The notes beneath the pieces are model-generated. The model worked only from the letters and a program-made list of their open reading frames with translations, searched no databases and had not been told where the DNA came from. The position numbers were made by a program, and so were the translations under genes. Of a stretch of 60,564 bases of DNA, positions 24,670 to 34,296 are shown piece by piece; the stretch's first letter is position 1, and each line of letters opens with the position of its first letter. This DNA comes from an uncultured Pseudomonadota bacterium. Lineage in GTDB: Bacteria > Pseudomonadota > Gammaproteobacteria > Steroidobacterales > Steroidobacteraceae. Where the stretch lies: positions 1 to 60,564 of the forward strand of contig CADEFQ010000021.1 in the NCBI GenBank assembly GCA_902826635.1. Reading direction: 5' to 3'.

Positions 24670-27258
24670 CTACCCGACGAGCCGCTCGCTCGCAGGCGTA
24701 CTGACGACCGCACGACCCGCAAGCAGTTCGGAGATGCCGGAGACAGGCAACGGGCGGGCGAGATAGTAGCCTTGCGCGACGTCGCATCCGCGTTCACGAA
24801 GGAAATCGAGCTGTTCGATCGTCTCCACGCCCTCCGCCACCACGGTCTTGCCGAGTGCGTGGGCCATCGCGATCACGGTCGCACCGAGGGTCGCGGCGGT
24901 CGCATCGTGCGGATCCTCGATCAGCGAGCGGTCGATCTTCACGACGCTGATCGGATGCTGGCGCAGGTGCGCGAGCGAAGTGTCGCCCGCGCCGAAATCA
25001 TCGAGCGCGAGTCGCACGCCCGAGTCCGCCAACGCACGCAACGCCGGGCCGACGTCGGGATCGGCGAGCACCGCTTCGGTGATCTCGAGCTCGATCAGAT
25101 CCGTGGTGATCCCGTGACGACGCAGCACACCACGCAGGTCCTCGCCGAAGTTTGCGGCCCGCAGTTGCTGCGCCGAGACGTTCACCGCGAGCCGGGGTGG
25201 CGCCAGGCCCTGATCACGCCACTGCGCGAACTGCGCGCACGCGGCGTCGAGGACCCAGGCGCCGATATCGACGATCAAGCCGGTTTCCTCGGCCGCCGGT
25301 ACGAACTCGCCCGGATACCTGAGCCCGTTCCTGGGTGTCTGCCAGCGTAGCAGCGCCTCGAGTCCGGCGAGTCGCCCGTCGGACACCCGGAACTGGGGCT
25401 GATAGAAGAGAGAGAACTCACGATGGCGCAGCGCGCGATAGAGACCGCTGCCGGTCGCCGACACCTGGCGCGCAACGAGGGCGCGATCGTAGAACACCGC
25501 GCGGCCCCGCCCCGTGTCCTTCGCGCGGTACATGGCGGCGTCGGCGCTGCGCATCAGTTCGTCGATGTGGGTGGCGTCATCGGGGAACAGCGTGATGCCG
25601 ATGCTTGCGCGCACGAAGTGATCGCGGCCCGCGACGTTCACCGGCGCTTCGAGCGCGGCGATGATGCGTTCGGCGACCGCGCGCACGGCGTCCGGATCGG
25701 TGACCTGCCGCAGCACGATCGTGAACTCGTCGCCGCCGAGGCGCGCAACCGTGTCGCCGTCCTTCACGCAGGCGCGCAGGCGCTGCGCAACGATCGTGAG
25801 CAGCTGATCGCCGGCCGCATGGCCGACCGTGTCATTCACCCGCTTGAACTGGTCGAGGTCGATATAGAGCAGTGCGCCGCGTGTTCCGCCCGCCGAGGCG
25901 CTCGCGAGTTCCTGCGCGAGGCGGTCCCGGAAGAGAAGGCGATTCGGCAAGCCCGTGAGGGCGTCGAAATGCGCCTGGCGATACAGGCGCTCATCGCGCG
26001 CGCTGTTCGATAGCGCCACCGAGAGCCGAGCCGCGAACTCCGCTCCATAACGCGCGAGCGCGGGGTCCGCCGCCGGCGCATCGCGATAGCCGAGCGACAG
26101 CACGGCGACCAGGCGATCGCCCGATACCACCGGCCACACCCAGAAAAATTCGGCACCCAGCTCCGCGAGCGGCCGCAGCAGGCTGTGGCGCCCCGGCTCG
26201 CAGCGCGCGATCGTGACGCCCTGGTGAGCCTCGGCGAGAGTCGCGAGCATGTCCGGGTCGAGCGCCACGCGAATCACGGGCAGGTCCGTCATCTGCGGCG
26301 CGGTGAAGTACACCCGGCCGTAGGCCGCCGCGTCCGCGTCGATCAAGGTGATCGCGACGCCGTCGCAACGCGTGACGGACTGCACCCGCGTCAGGATCGT
26401 GTCGAACATCTGCTCGAGCTCGGCCGAACCGAGCAGCAGCCGGTCGATCTCCCCCAGCGTCTCGAGCGCGGCGAGGCGCTCGGTAAGTCGGCCGGCCGCA
26501 AGGTTGTAGGCATCGACGGCATCGCCGAGTTCATCGGCGTCCGCGCGGCGCACGCGCGGCGCCCCGATCTCGCCATCGTCGCGCAAGAACGCGGTTGCGA
26601 AGCGTGCGACGAGCGGGACGTAGCGGCGGGTCAGGAGGAGCGTGCCGAGCACGGTGCCGACGAGCGCCAGCCCGAAAATAGCCGCGAGTTCCGCCGCGAC
26701 GGGACGCGCGGCCTGGCTCCATGCCGGGCGCGGCTTGAACACGACCACGGACCAGTCGGTGCCCTCCGAGCCGCGCTCGAGATGTGCGAGCCCACCCTGC
26801 CACTCGACACCCGCCGCCTGCCAGGCAAGCGGCAGCGGCGCATTCCTGCTTTCCCGGGTCGCACCGTAGCGCGCGAGCATGTCGACGACTTCCTCGGGCA
26901 ACGGCGCGGTACTGAAGAGCAGGCGCCCGGCATCGTCGAGCAGCGCAATGCGCCGCGCGGCGTGCACGGACGCCGTGCCTTCCAACTCCGGAAGACGCGC
27001 GGCGTTCTGGGCCGCGAAACCGACTGCATCGGCTCCCCGCGTGCCGCCCCGTCGCGCGGACAGGCGCGTCGCGAACTCCCCGGCGAAGGCCTGGGCATCA
27101 AGCGTGAGCGCGCGCGCGGCGCCGGCGTCCACCGTGCGTGCGGACTGTTGCACGAGCATCAAGGCAGCGATCGACGCCGGCACGAGCGCGACGAGCGCGA
27201 GCGTGGTGGCGATCCGCCGCCCCATGCGGGTACCGAGGCTCGCACGAACAGGATCCAT
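24670..27258 (-). CDS. Membrane GGDEF-EAL protein with HAMP-like and GAF domains
   Basis: An 862-residue cyclic-di-GMP enzyme. Order: helix 1 (about 15-35), extracytoplasmic sensor (35-190), helix 2 (about 190-210), HAMP-like linker, GAF-like domain (about 265-410), GGDEF (about 430-590) and EAL (about 610-855). GGDEF is intact (RLGGDEF), so it may synthesise c-di-GMP. The inhibitory site is KDGD instead of RxxD. The EAL domain keeps EALLRW, NVSAQQLR, ELEITE, LDDFGAG, KIDRSLI and AEGVET, so phosphodiesterase activity is also likely. It is near the c-di-GMP riboswitch. ATG 27258 is chosen over TTG 27267. Confidence 0.94.
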   Translation of the reverse strand: MDPVRASLGTRMGRRIATTLALVALVPASIAALMLVQQSARTVDAGAARALTLDAQAFAGEFATRLSARRGGTRGADAVGFAAQNAARLPELEGTASVHAARRIALLDDAGRLLFSTAPLPEEVVDMLARYGATRESRNAPLPLAWQAAGVEWQGGLAHLERGSEGTDWSVVVFKPRPAWSQAARPVAAELAAIFGLALVGTVLGTLLLTRRYVPLVARFATAFLRDDGEIGAPRVRRADADELGDAVDAYNLAAGRLTERLAALETLGEIDRLLLGSAELEQMFDTILTRVQSVTRCDGVAITLIDADAAAYGRVYFTAPQMTDLPVIRVALDPDMLATLAEAHQGVTIARCEPGRHSLLRPLAELGAEFFWVWPVVSGDRLVAVLSLGYRDAPAADPALARYGAEFAARLSVALSNSARDERLYRQAHFDALTGLPNRLLFRDRLAQELASASAGGTRGALLYIDLDQFKRVNDTVGHAAGDQLLTIVAQRLRACVKDGDTVARLGGDEFTIVLRQVTDPDAVRAVAERIIAALEAPVNVAGRDHFVRASIGITLFPDDATHIDELMRSADAAMYRAKDTGRGRAVFYDRALVARQVSATGSGLYRALRHREFSLFYQPQFRVSDGRLAGLEALLRWQTPRNGLRYPGEFVPAAEETGLIVDIGAWVLDAACAQFAQWRDQGLAPPRLAVNVSAQQLRAANFGEDLRGVLRRHGITTDLIELEITEAVLADPDVGPALRALADSGVRLALDDFGAGDTSLAHLRQHPISVVKIDRSLIEDPHDATAATLGATVIAMAHALGKTVVAEGVETIEQLDFLRERGCDVAQGYYLARPLPVSGISELLAGRAVVSTPASERLVG

Positions 27259-27320
27259 GGCGGCCAATTTAACGAAAGTTGACGCCGGAACGACGTGGCG
27301 CGAGTCACGAATCAGAGAGA

Positions 27321-27336
27321 TGTGAATTGCATCACG
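27321..27336. promoter_or_regulatory. CRP/Clp-like palindromic operator
   Basis: TGTGA-ATTGCA-TCACG matches the CRP-family consensus TGTGA-N6-TCACA at nine of ten positions. It lies between the divergent GGDEF-EAL gene (start 27258) and the VanZ-like gene (start 27351), close enough to affect either. In Xanthomonadaceae the CRP homologue Clp is itself controlled by c-di-GMP. No crp/clp gene is in this window. Confidence 0.5.
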
Positions 27337-27350
27337 CTATGCTTGGGGCG

Positions 27351-28466
27351 ATGCCCTACGACGCCTTCCATCGCGCCCAGTCGAGACGCCGTGCCGCGGG
27401 GCTGCTGGCGCTCGCGATCGCCGTCATTCTCTATGCGTCGTTCTTTCCGTTCCGCTTCGATCCGTCGCGACTCGCGGCCGCCTGGAAAGCGGGGCCCTCT
27501 GAGCTGCTGCCCTGGGGCTACTCCGCGCGCGCCGATCGCGCGGGAAACCTGCTCTCTTACCTGCCCATCGGTGCCCTGCTCGCCTGGCTCGCACCGCTAC
27601 GCTGGCGCGGCTTCGCGGCCTTCATCGGCGCGATCGCGCTCGCCACGGCGCTGTCGCTCACGGTTGAACTGCTGCAGCACCTGACCCGCACGCGCGTGCC
27701 GAATCTCGTCGATGTCGCGATGAACGCGACGGGCAGTGCGTTCGGTGCGCTGGCCGGTGCGCTGCTGCGCACACGCCCCTGGCCGCTCGGGCCGATTGCG
27801 CTGCGCCACGCGCGACCCGAGCCGATCGCGCTCGTGCTGATCGCACTGTGGTTCGCGATGCACGCCGTGCCCTTCATGCCGCGCCTCAACCAGGGCCATG
27901 CCTGGGCCGGCATGCAGCCGCTGCGCGACCTCGATTACGACGGCATCGCCATTTTCGCGTACTGCGCCGGTTACCTCGTGGTCGCCTCGGCCGTGCGTCG
28001 ACTGGTCGTACCGGAGAGCTTTGCGCGCGTGCTGCTGACGATCGCCGCGCTGTCGCTCGCCCTGCGCGTGATGTTCGTGGGCCAGTGGCTCACCCTCGAT
28101 GAATGCGCGGGTCTCGCGATCGCACTGCCGCTTGCGGCCTGGCTACGCGGCGTCACGCGGGCGCGCGCGTTTCGCATCACGGTCGCGATCGTCGCACTCG
28201 CGTTTGCGCTCGAACTGGCCCGGCCACCGCTGCAACCGTGGTCCGCGGCGGTCATCTTCCTCGAGCGCGCGTTCATGATCGTCGGCGCCCTGTGGCTCGC
28301 GGCGACGGCCGGCGTATCGCTGCTGACGACGACCCTCGTGTTCGCGATCGGCGTGGCACTGCTCGCCGGACCGACCGCGGGACTGCTCGCGATCGTCGCC
28401 GGTTTTCTCGTGCACGCCGGACGCGTGCTGCACTATTCCCCGGTGCCGCGCGTCGTCGGGCGTTAG
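27351..28466 (+). CDS. VanZ-like membrane protein
   Basis: A 371-residue protein with about ten membrane helices. The N-terminal 150 residues fit the VanZ-like family: FFPFRFD, RADRAGNLLSYLPIGALLAW and the conserved ELLQ..TRTR.PNLVDVAMNATGSAFGA segment. The C-terminal half adds further helices of unknown role. VanZ-like proteins are linked to teicoplanin resistance in enterococci, but in Gram-negatives the function is unknown. ATG 27339, four codons upstream and in frame, is an alternative start. The stop overlaps the convergent gene's stop by four bases. Confidence 0.82.
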   Translation: MPYDAFHRAQSRRRAAGLLALAIAVILYASFFPFRFDPSRLAAAWKAGPSELLPWGYSARADRAGNLLSYLPIGALLAWLAPLRWRGFAAFIGAIALATALSLTVELLQHLTRTRVPNLVDVAMNATGSAFGALAGALLRTRPWPLGPIALRHARPEPIALVLIALWFAMHAVPFMPRLNQGHAWAGMQPLRDLDYDGIAIFAYCAGYLVVASAVRRLVVPESFARVLLTIAALSLALRVMFVGQWLTLDECAGLAIALPLAAWLRGVTRARAFRITVAIVALAFALELARPPLQPWSAAVIFLERAFMIVGALWLAATAGVSLLTTTLVFAIGVALLAGPTAGLLAIVAGFLVHAGRVLHYSPVPRVVGR

Positions 28467-29149
28467 CGTTCCGCTGCGGCTTGCGCCGCGAGTGTCCGGA
28501 TGGCGGGCCAGGTGAAGCGCATTACGCCGCGCCGGCCGGAGCGGGCCGCGCCGAGCATCGCGAGCGCGAGCGTCTCCGCGCTCACGGGCCGGTACGGCTG
28601 CAGCGGGCCGAACATCAACGGGCTGACGGCCGGCAGGGTCCACTGCGCCGCGAGTTCGAGCGGGCGCAGGTCCCGGCGCGAGCCGAGCAGCAGGCCGGGC
28701 TGCATGATGTCGAGCGCGGGGAACCCGAGGGTCATCACCGCCGCCTCCGTCTCGGCCTTCACGCGCAGGTAGAACGCACGGCTGCCTGGATCCGCGCCCG
28801 CCGACGACACGAGCACGAAGCGCTGGGCCTGCGCCGCGCGTGCCACGCGTGCGAACGCGAGCACGAGGTCGTGGTCGACCTGACGGAACGCCGCCTCCGA
28901 CCCGGCGTCCTTCAGCGTCGTGCCGAGGCAGCAGAACGCTTCCGTGCAGGTGACGCCGCGCAACTGCGCTTCGATCTCGCCGAATCGCACGACGCGATTG
29001 GCGAGCTTCACGTGGTTGCGCGTCAGCGGGCGTCGCGTCAGGGCGTAGACGCGCCCGTACTCCCGCGCGTCGCAAAGCACCGTGACGAGACGCTGTCCGA
29101 CGAGCCCCGTGGCTCCCGCCACCAGGGCGACCTTCTGGGTGTCGTTCAT
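28463..29149 (-). CDS. NAD(P)H-binding oxidoreductase (atypical SDR)
   Basis: A 228-residue Rossmann-fold protein of the NAD(P)H-binding/HTATIP2-like group. The dinucleotide motif is VAGATGLVGQRLV (residues 9-21). LGTTLKDAGS and LVSSAGADPGSRAFYLRVKAETE are typical, with the tyrosine-lysine pair in YLRVK. The substrate is unknown. It faces the TPR gene divergently with 54 bases between, and its 3' end overlaps the VanZ gene. Confidence 0.87.
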   Translation of the reverse strand: MNDTQKVALVAGATGLVGQRLVTVLCDAREYGRVYALTRRPLTRNHVKLANRVVRFGEIEAQLRGVTCTEAFCCLGTTLKDAGSEAAFRQVDHDLVLAFARVARAAQAQRFVLVSSAGADPGSRAFYLRVKAETEAAVMTLGFPALDIMQPGLLLGSRRDLRPLELAAQWTLPAVSPLMFGPLQPYRPVSAETLALAMLGAARSGRRGVMRFTWPAIRTLAAQAAAER

Positions 29150-29203
29150 TCGCCGCTCCCCCACGGGGATGATATCGTGCGAACGACACTTGGAGCCAAA
29201 TCC

Positions 29204-30571
29204 ATGCGAGCGAATCGGGTGCCGGCGGCGTTGCTTGCCGCCCTCGTCGGCGTGGCGGCGACCGTTGCGGCAGCGGCCGTCACGGACGAGGAGCGCGTTG
29301 CCCTTTACCAGCAGTTTCGCGGCCTGTTCGACTCCGGCCAGTTCCAGGAAGCGCTGCCGGTCGCCGAACGGCTCGTCGCAGCCACGGAAGAACAGTACGG
29401 GGACAAGGATCGCGCGCTCACGAACCCGCTCGCGAATGTAGGCACCACGCAGCTGCGCCTCGGCAACTTCACCGCGGCGGAGGCGGCGTACAAGCGTGCG
29501 ATCTCGATCCTCGACGCCGTCGCGACCACCGCCGACCGCGGCCGGCTGCGGCCCCTGCAAGGCCTCGGACTCACCTATTCCCGCTCCGACCAGCCGGCTC
29601 CGGCCGTCGAAACGCTGAAGCGCGCCGTCGATCTGTCGCGCAATCTCGATGGCCTCTACAACCTCGAGCAGCTCGATTTCGTCCATGCGCTGATAGAGAT
29701 GTACGTGACGGAAAACCGGCTGGACGATGCCGAGCGCGAGCACCAGTACGCCTTCCGCATCGCCGAGACCGCCTACGGCAAGGGCGATCCGCGCATCCTT
29801 CCGGCCTACGACTATCTCGCTCGCTGGTACGAATACGTCGGCCGCTACTCCACCGCCCGCGTGGAGCACATGCGGGCCTTGCGCCTCGCCGAGGCGACGA
29901 CGGGCCGCGGCAGCGTGCCGACCATCGAGCCGCTGCGCGGCGTGGCGCGCGCGTATCGGCTCGAGTATCTCTACGGGCCGGAGATCACGCAGGAATCCAC
30001 CGCCGACGATCCCTTGCTCTTCAGCACCAACCCGGGCGCGGGCCAGACCGCGACGCGGCTGAACCCCGAAGGCGAGCGCGCGTTGCAGCTCGCGCTGAAC
30101 GCCGCGCGAAAGGCCAATCCACCCACGCCCGGGCTGCTCGGCGCCACGCTGGTCGATCTGGGCGACTGGCAACTCACGGCGGGCGATGGCACGCACGCTC
30201 GCGAAGCTTATCGATCCGCGTGGAAGGCGCTCGAAGCGACCGGCGATACCAAATTGGTCGAAGCCCCGCGCCAGTTGCGGTACAAGCCGCCGATCACGTC
30301 GATCGCGCGCTTCGCCGGCGGCAACATCGCGGATTACGACGAGTTCAACGCCCAGGCGACCTTCACGGTCCGGGCCGACGGTCGCGTCGGCGAGGTCGTG
30401 ATCTCATCGTCCGCGGCGCCGAAGGGCCATCTGGATGGCCTCGAGTCTGCCGTGCGCAAGGCACTCTATGCACCGCGCCTCGAGAACGGCGAACCGGTGG
30501 AAACCACCGGTGTCACGCTGACCGAACGCCTGCTCGTGCGCAGGCCGGAAGCGAAGAAGTCCGCCGGGTAG
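29204..30571 (+). CDS. Exported TPR protein with TonB-like C-terminal domain
   Basis: A 455-residue protein with a signal peptide (residues 1-25), several TPR helical pairs in about 30-270 (for example LGNFTAAEAAYKRAI and RLDDAEREHQYAFRIAE), and a C-terminal domain of about 90 residues resembling TonB/energy-transducer C-termini (ATFTVRADGRVGEVVI, then LESAVRKALYAPRLENG). It probably works in the periplasm as a protein-interaction factor. No membrane anchor is present, so it is not a true TonB. TGGAGCC precedes the ATG. Confidence 0.8.
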   Translation: MRANRVPAALLAALVGVAATVAAAAVTDEERVALYQQFRGLFDSGQFQEALPVAERLVAATEEQYGDKDRALTNPLANVGTTQLRLGNFTAAEAAYKRAISILDAVATTADRGRLRPLQGLGLTYSRSDQPAPAVETLKRAVDLSRNLDGLYNLEQLDFVHALIEMYVTENRLDDAEREHQYAFRIAETAYGKGDPRILPAYDYLARWYEYVGRYSTARVEHMRALRLAEATTGRGSVPTIEPLRGVARAYRLEYLYGPEITQESTADDPLLFSTNPGAGQTATRLNPEGERALQLALNAARKANPPTPGLLGATLVDLGDWQLTAGDGTHAREAYRSAWKALEATGDTKLVEAPRQLRYKPPITSIARFAGGNIADYDEFNAQATFTVRADGRVGEVVISSSAAPKGHLDGLESAVRKALYAPRLENGEPVETTGVTLTERLLVRRPEAKKSAG

Positions 30572-30577
30572 GCCGCG

Positions 30578-32392
30578 CTACGAGATGAACGCGTCGATCT
30601 CGCGCGCGAGTACCACCATCGGCACGCCGCCGGTTCCGACCACGGCGTCGTTGAACCGGCGCAGGTCGAATTTTTCGCCCAGGGCCTCTCGCGCCTTCGT
30701 GCGCAGGCGATTGATCTCGCTGTGGCCGATCTTGTAGCCGCAGGCCTGCCCCGGCCAGGCGCAATAGCGATCCACTTCACTGGTCACTTCGTCGAGCCCC
30801 GAGCCGTTGGTCGTCGCAAACCACTGGATCGCCTCGCCGCGCGTCCAGCGCCTGGAATGCAGGCCAGTGTCGACCACCAGCCGGCAAGCGCGGAACGCGA
30901 TCGACTGCAGGTACCCGAGGCGGCCGATCGGGTCGCCGTCGTACACGCCGAGTTCCGCGGCGAGCTGCTCGGCGTAGAGCGCCCAGCCTTCCGAATAGGC
31001 ATTGAAGGCGAGCAGTGAGCGGATCAGCGGCAGCTTGAGCGCGTACTCGCCCTGCCAGACATGACCCGGGATCGACTCGTGGTAGCAGAGTGTCGGCAGG
31101 TTGAAGGTGTTCCAGATGCGGGTCGTGCGCAGGTTGATCCAGAACGTGCCCGGCACCGTGCCGTCGATACTGCCGGCCCCGCCGTAGGCGCCCGGCGCCC
31201 CCGGCTCGACCTCGGGCGCCATGCGCTTGACCTCGAAATTCCCCGGCACGAGCGTCGCGAACGCGCGCGGCAGGCGCGCGCGGATGTCGCGGATGCGGCC
31301 GGCGATGAAATCGAGCACGCGAGCGCGGCCGGCGGCGTCATCCGTGAACTGGAAGCGCGCCTCCTTGCCGAGCGCCGTCATGCGCTCGCCCACGGTGCCC
31401 TGGGTCATGCCCTCCCGCTTCAGGATCGCGTCCATCTCGGACTGCAGCGCCGCGAGTTCTTCCCGGCCCCGGTCGTGGATTTCCTGCGGGCTCATCGTCG
31501 TGGTGGTCGCGGCACGCAGCGTCCATGCGTAGTACGCATCGCCCTGCGGGAGTTTCCAGACGCCCGCATCACTATTGGCACGCTTGCGGTGCGCTTCGAG
31601 CTCGACTTGCTGGCGCTCGAGCGCGGGGGCGATCACGCCTGCGGCGATCTTCGCCGCCTGCGCGCCGAAATTGCCGCGCAGGTTCCTGGCCCGCTTTGCA
31701 ATCGACGCCACGCTTGACCAGTCGGCAACGTTGCCGCCGCGCGCCGTCGCGAGCTGCGCCAGCGTCTTGTCGAGCAGGAAATCCGGCGCGATCACACCCT
31801 GTGCCGCCGCGGCGTGCAGGCGCCCGGTTTCGCCGTCGAGCTGGCCGGCGTATGCCTCGAGCCGTGCGAGGTAGCCTTCCGCGTCCTCGCGCGTGGCGAC
31901 CTTGTGCAGCTCGACGAGGAGACTCGGGATCTCGAGGAAGGCGCCGGTGTTCTGCGCAACCACGTACGGCGCATTGCGGTACGACCAGTTCTGGTTGAGG
32001 AGCGCGACGTCCCCGTAGGGAAAGGCGAACCCCTCGGCCGCGGTCTCGTGCGCCGTGCGCACCACATCGAGGTCGATCCGCGCGCGCTCGTCGAGCGTGG
32101 CAGCGTCGATCGTCCGCAGTCGTTCGAGCCGCGCCGTGACCCGCCGCGCGATCGCCGCCTGTCCCGCCGCCGAGCGGTCGCTCAGCCGCGCTTTCAGCGC
32201 TGCGCGCACGCCGTTGTCGATGCCGAGGCTGGTCGCGGTCTCGGGATAATCGGCGAGGAGGTCCTCGGCGATCCCGGCGAGCAGCTTTTCGACCGGGGTG
32301 CCGGCCCCTTCGGCGGCGCGCGCCCGAAGCTGCGTCAGCGCTGCCATCAGCGCGCCTGTTCCGGCAATGAATTCGCGGCGATTGGTGGTCAT
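30578..32392 (-). CDS. DUF885 family exported protein (putative metallopeptidase)
   Basis: A 604-residue DUF885 protein. The leader has a twin-arginine motif (NRREFIAG) and hydrophobic stretch, so Tat export is likely. The peptidase-like HESIPGH motif is near residue 430, followed by EGWALYAE. Such proteins are thought to be zinc carboxypeptidase-like. The gene begins 50 bases after the last gene of the large operon and could be read with it, but nothing about it suggests a shared role. Confidence 0.88.
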   Translation of the reverse strand: MTTNRREFIAGTGALMAALTQLRARAAEGAGTPVEKLLAGIAEDLLADYPETATSLGIDNGVRAALKARLSDRSAAGQAAIARRVTARLERLRTIDAATLDERARIDLDVVRTAHETAAEGFAFPYGDVALLNQNWSYRNAPYVVAQNTGAFLEIPSLLVELHKVATREDAEGYLARLEAYAGQLDGETGRLHAAAAQGVIAPDFLLDKTLAQLATARGGNVADWSSVASIAKRARNLRGNFGAQAAKIAAGVIAPALERQQVELEAHRKRANSDAGVWKLPQGDAYYAWTLRAATTTTMSPQEIHDRGREELAALQSEMDAILKREGMTQGTVGERMTALGKEARFQFTDDAAGRARVLDFIAGRIRDIRARLPRAFATLVPGNFEVKRMAPEVEPGAPGAYGGAGSIDGTVPGTFWINLRTTRIWNTFNLPTLCYHESIPGHVWQGEYALKLPLIRSLLAFNAYSEGWALYAEQLAAELGVYDGDPIGRLGYLQSIAFRACRLVVDTGLHSRRWTRGEAIQWFATTNGSGLDEVTSEVDRYCAWPGQACGYKIGHSEINRLRTKAREALGEKFDLRRFNDAVVGTGGVPMVVLAREIDAFIS

Positions 32393-32441
32393 CAGCAGTC
32401 ATCACCCGGGCGCGGGTGCTCCATGGCTGGGCGAAAACGTG

Positions 32442-33233
32442 TCAGGACCTTCGCGCGGCTCGCAGCGGCGTTTCGACCGGCGGCGGCGCGGGTGCCGGTG
32501 CCGTCGCGGGCTTCGCGGTCGAAGATTCAATGACGGGCACCGCTTCGATGACGCGCGCCGCGTCCGATTTGTTCACGTCACCATCGGCGAGCGTCACCGC
32601 AGGCGCGACGAGCGCCTCGCCGCGCGCGAGCTGTTGCCCGATCGGCTGCTGCGGGAACTGCACGAGGAACTTCGCCGCCGCGTCGCGCATCGCGGCTCGC
32701 GTCGCGCCCTCGAGCGGCTTGCTGCTCGACATCGTCTGGTCGCGGCTGTTGCCGTAGCCGGTGATCGTGTAGGAGTCGACGAGCTTGAGACCCTGCGCGT
32801 ACACGTTGATGCGGTAGCGGATCGTCACCGCGTAGTAATCGCCGCCGGTCTCTTTCGCGGTCGCGAACGAGTATTGCTCCATGCGCGGCTCGAAGATCAC
32901 CGCGAGATCGGTGGCGGTGCGCGCCGCCTCGGCGTCGTCGATGTAGCGCACGTCGGTGAACAGCGCGCCGAACACTTCCTTCGCAAGATGCTGATGACCC
33001 TCGCCCAGCCGCACCTGCCACTCGACCCCGCTGCGCGTTTCCGTGTGGCGGAAGGCGCGTTGATCGCCGGTCAGGAGCACCGCCGCCTTGACGGGCAGCG
33101 GGCGCACGAGCGGCTTCGGAATGATCGGATCGGGCGCGATCTCGACGCTGCCGCAACCGGCGAGCAGGAGCAGTGCAGCCGCCGAAATGCCGGCGGCCAT
33201 GGCAGGGCGCATCGACCGGACGAGTGGCGACAT
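32442..33233 (-). CDS. Lipoprotein, last gene of the kinase/VWA operon
   Basis: A 263-residue lipoprotein: lipobox LLAGC at C27, then a domain with WQVRLGEGHQHLAKEVFGALF and repeated beta segments (YYAVTIRYRINVY, LVDSYTITGYG) reminiscent of YajG-like or transport-auxiliary lipoproteins; this resemblance is weak. The C-terminus is Pro/Ala-rich. It is probably on the outer membrane facing the periplasm. It starts six bases after the VWA gene ends, which places it in the operon. A role as the outer-membrane partner of the machine is inferred from position. Confidence 0.75.
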   Translation of the reverse strand: MSPLVRSMRPAMAAGISAAALLLLAGCGSVEIAPDPIIPKPLVRPLPVKAAVLLTGDQRAFRHTETRSGVEWQVRLGEGHQHLAKEVFGALFTDVRYIDDAEAARTATDLAVIFEPRMEQYSFATAKETGGDYYAVTIRYRINVYAQGLKLVDSYTITGYGNSRDQTMSSSKPLEGATRAAMRDAAAKFLVQFPQQPIGQQLARGEALVAPAVTLADGDVNKSDAARVIEAVPVIESSTAKPATAPAPAPPPVETPLRAARRS

Positions 33234-33239
33234 GACGGC

Positions 33240-34286
33240 TCAGCCTCCGCCGATGCACTGCCGCGTGCCGAATACCTCGATGTAGCCCGCACAGGCTTTC
33301 TCGGTGGTAATCGCCACGAAGGTGCCTCCATTGCGATCGGACATCGCCCGCATTAAGGCAGCAAAGCGGATGCTTGTAAACGGCGGCATCCCCGGCCCTT
33401 CGGGGAAGCCGATCGCATGGATGCGCACGCGCCGGCGGCCGTTGGCATCCGCCGGATTCGCCTTGTCGACCGCGTCGAGCGCTTTCTGGATCGAATCGCC
33501 GGTGAATTCGTCACCGATCACGTAGACGCTGATGCGCTTGTCGATCGCCCAGTATTTCGCGACCGCCTCCTCGATGCCCTGCACGGGGTCCGAATCGCTG
33601 AACGCGCGCCAATTGCGCATCGCGGTCATCACACGCGCGCGCTGCTGCGGATTGTCCTGCAGCCACTGGCCACGTGTGCCCGGAAACATCGGCTTGCCCT
33701 CGTCGTCGAGCACCTGCAGGCCCCGCACTTTCGGATAGATGTCGAGGATTTCCTTCAGCACGTCCTGGGCGCCGTCCCAGTGCGCCGACAGCATGCTCCC
33801 CGAGGTGTCGATCACGAAGATGACCCACTCGCTGTCGATCGGGATGCCGCCCACGGCTTCGGTGGGCGGGCGCCGCCGCGACTGCTTCTGCAGCTTCTTC
33901 AGGTCTTCTGTGAGCGATTCGTAGGCCGCGACCAGTTCCCCCTCGACGATGTTCGCGACGGCGGCGTCCTTGCGGCTCGCTTGGTACTGGCCCTTGATCG
34001 CCGAGATCTCGCCGCTGACCCGCGCGAGATTGAGCTTCTCCTGCCGCAGCCTGTCGACCCGCCCCTGCATCTCGCGCTCGAGCACATCCGTCTCGCCGCG
34101 GATCTCGTTGAGTTCCTTCTGCAGCGCGAGCACCTGGCCGTCGAGCTGCACGCGGCTCTTCTCGATCACGACCGGCTGTCCGAACTCCGACAGCACGAGC
34201 AGCAGGATGATCGCGCCAAAGCCGCAGCAGATGCAGTCGAGGAACGAGAGGCTGAAGACCTCGGTGTCGCGCCGCTGCAGCTTCAC
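33240..34286 (-). CDS. Membrane-anchored VWA protein, copy B
   Basis: A 348-residue protein: short cytoplasmic start, one membrane helix (about 12-34, FSLSFLDCICCGFGAIIL), a coiled coil (about 45-135), then a von Willebrand factor A domain with an intact MIDAS (DTSGS, near 158-162). The anchor resembles that of ExbD/TolR, with an aspartate at its start (SFLD). The VWA domain would lie in the periplasm and bind a partner through a metal ion. It is paired with the neighbouring VWA gene, which has a nearly identical anchor. The last residues (CAGYIEVFGTRQCIGGG) hold two cysteines that could form a disulfide. Confidence 0.85.
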   Translation of the reverse strand: MKLQRRDTEVFSLSFLDCICCGFGAIILLLVLSEFGQPVVIEKSRVQLDGQVLALQKELNEIRGETDVLEREMQGRVDRLRQEKLNLARVSGEISAIKGQYQASRKDAAVANIVEGELVAAYESLTEDLKKLQKQSRRRPPTEAVGGIPIDSEWVIFVIDTSGSMLSAHWDGAQDVLKEILDIYPKVRGLQVLDDEGKPMFPGTRGQWLQDNPQQRARVMTAMRNWRAFSDSDPVQGIEEAVAKYWAIDKRISVYVIGDEFTGDSIQKALDAVDKANPADANGRRRVRIHAIGFPEGPGMPPFTSIRFAALMRAMSDRNGGTFVAITTEKACAGYIEVFGTRQCIGGG

Positions 34287-34296
34287 GGCCTCACGC

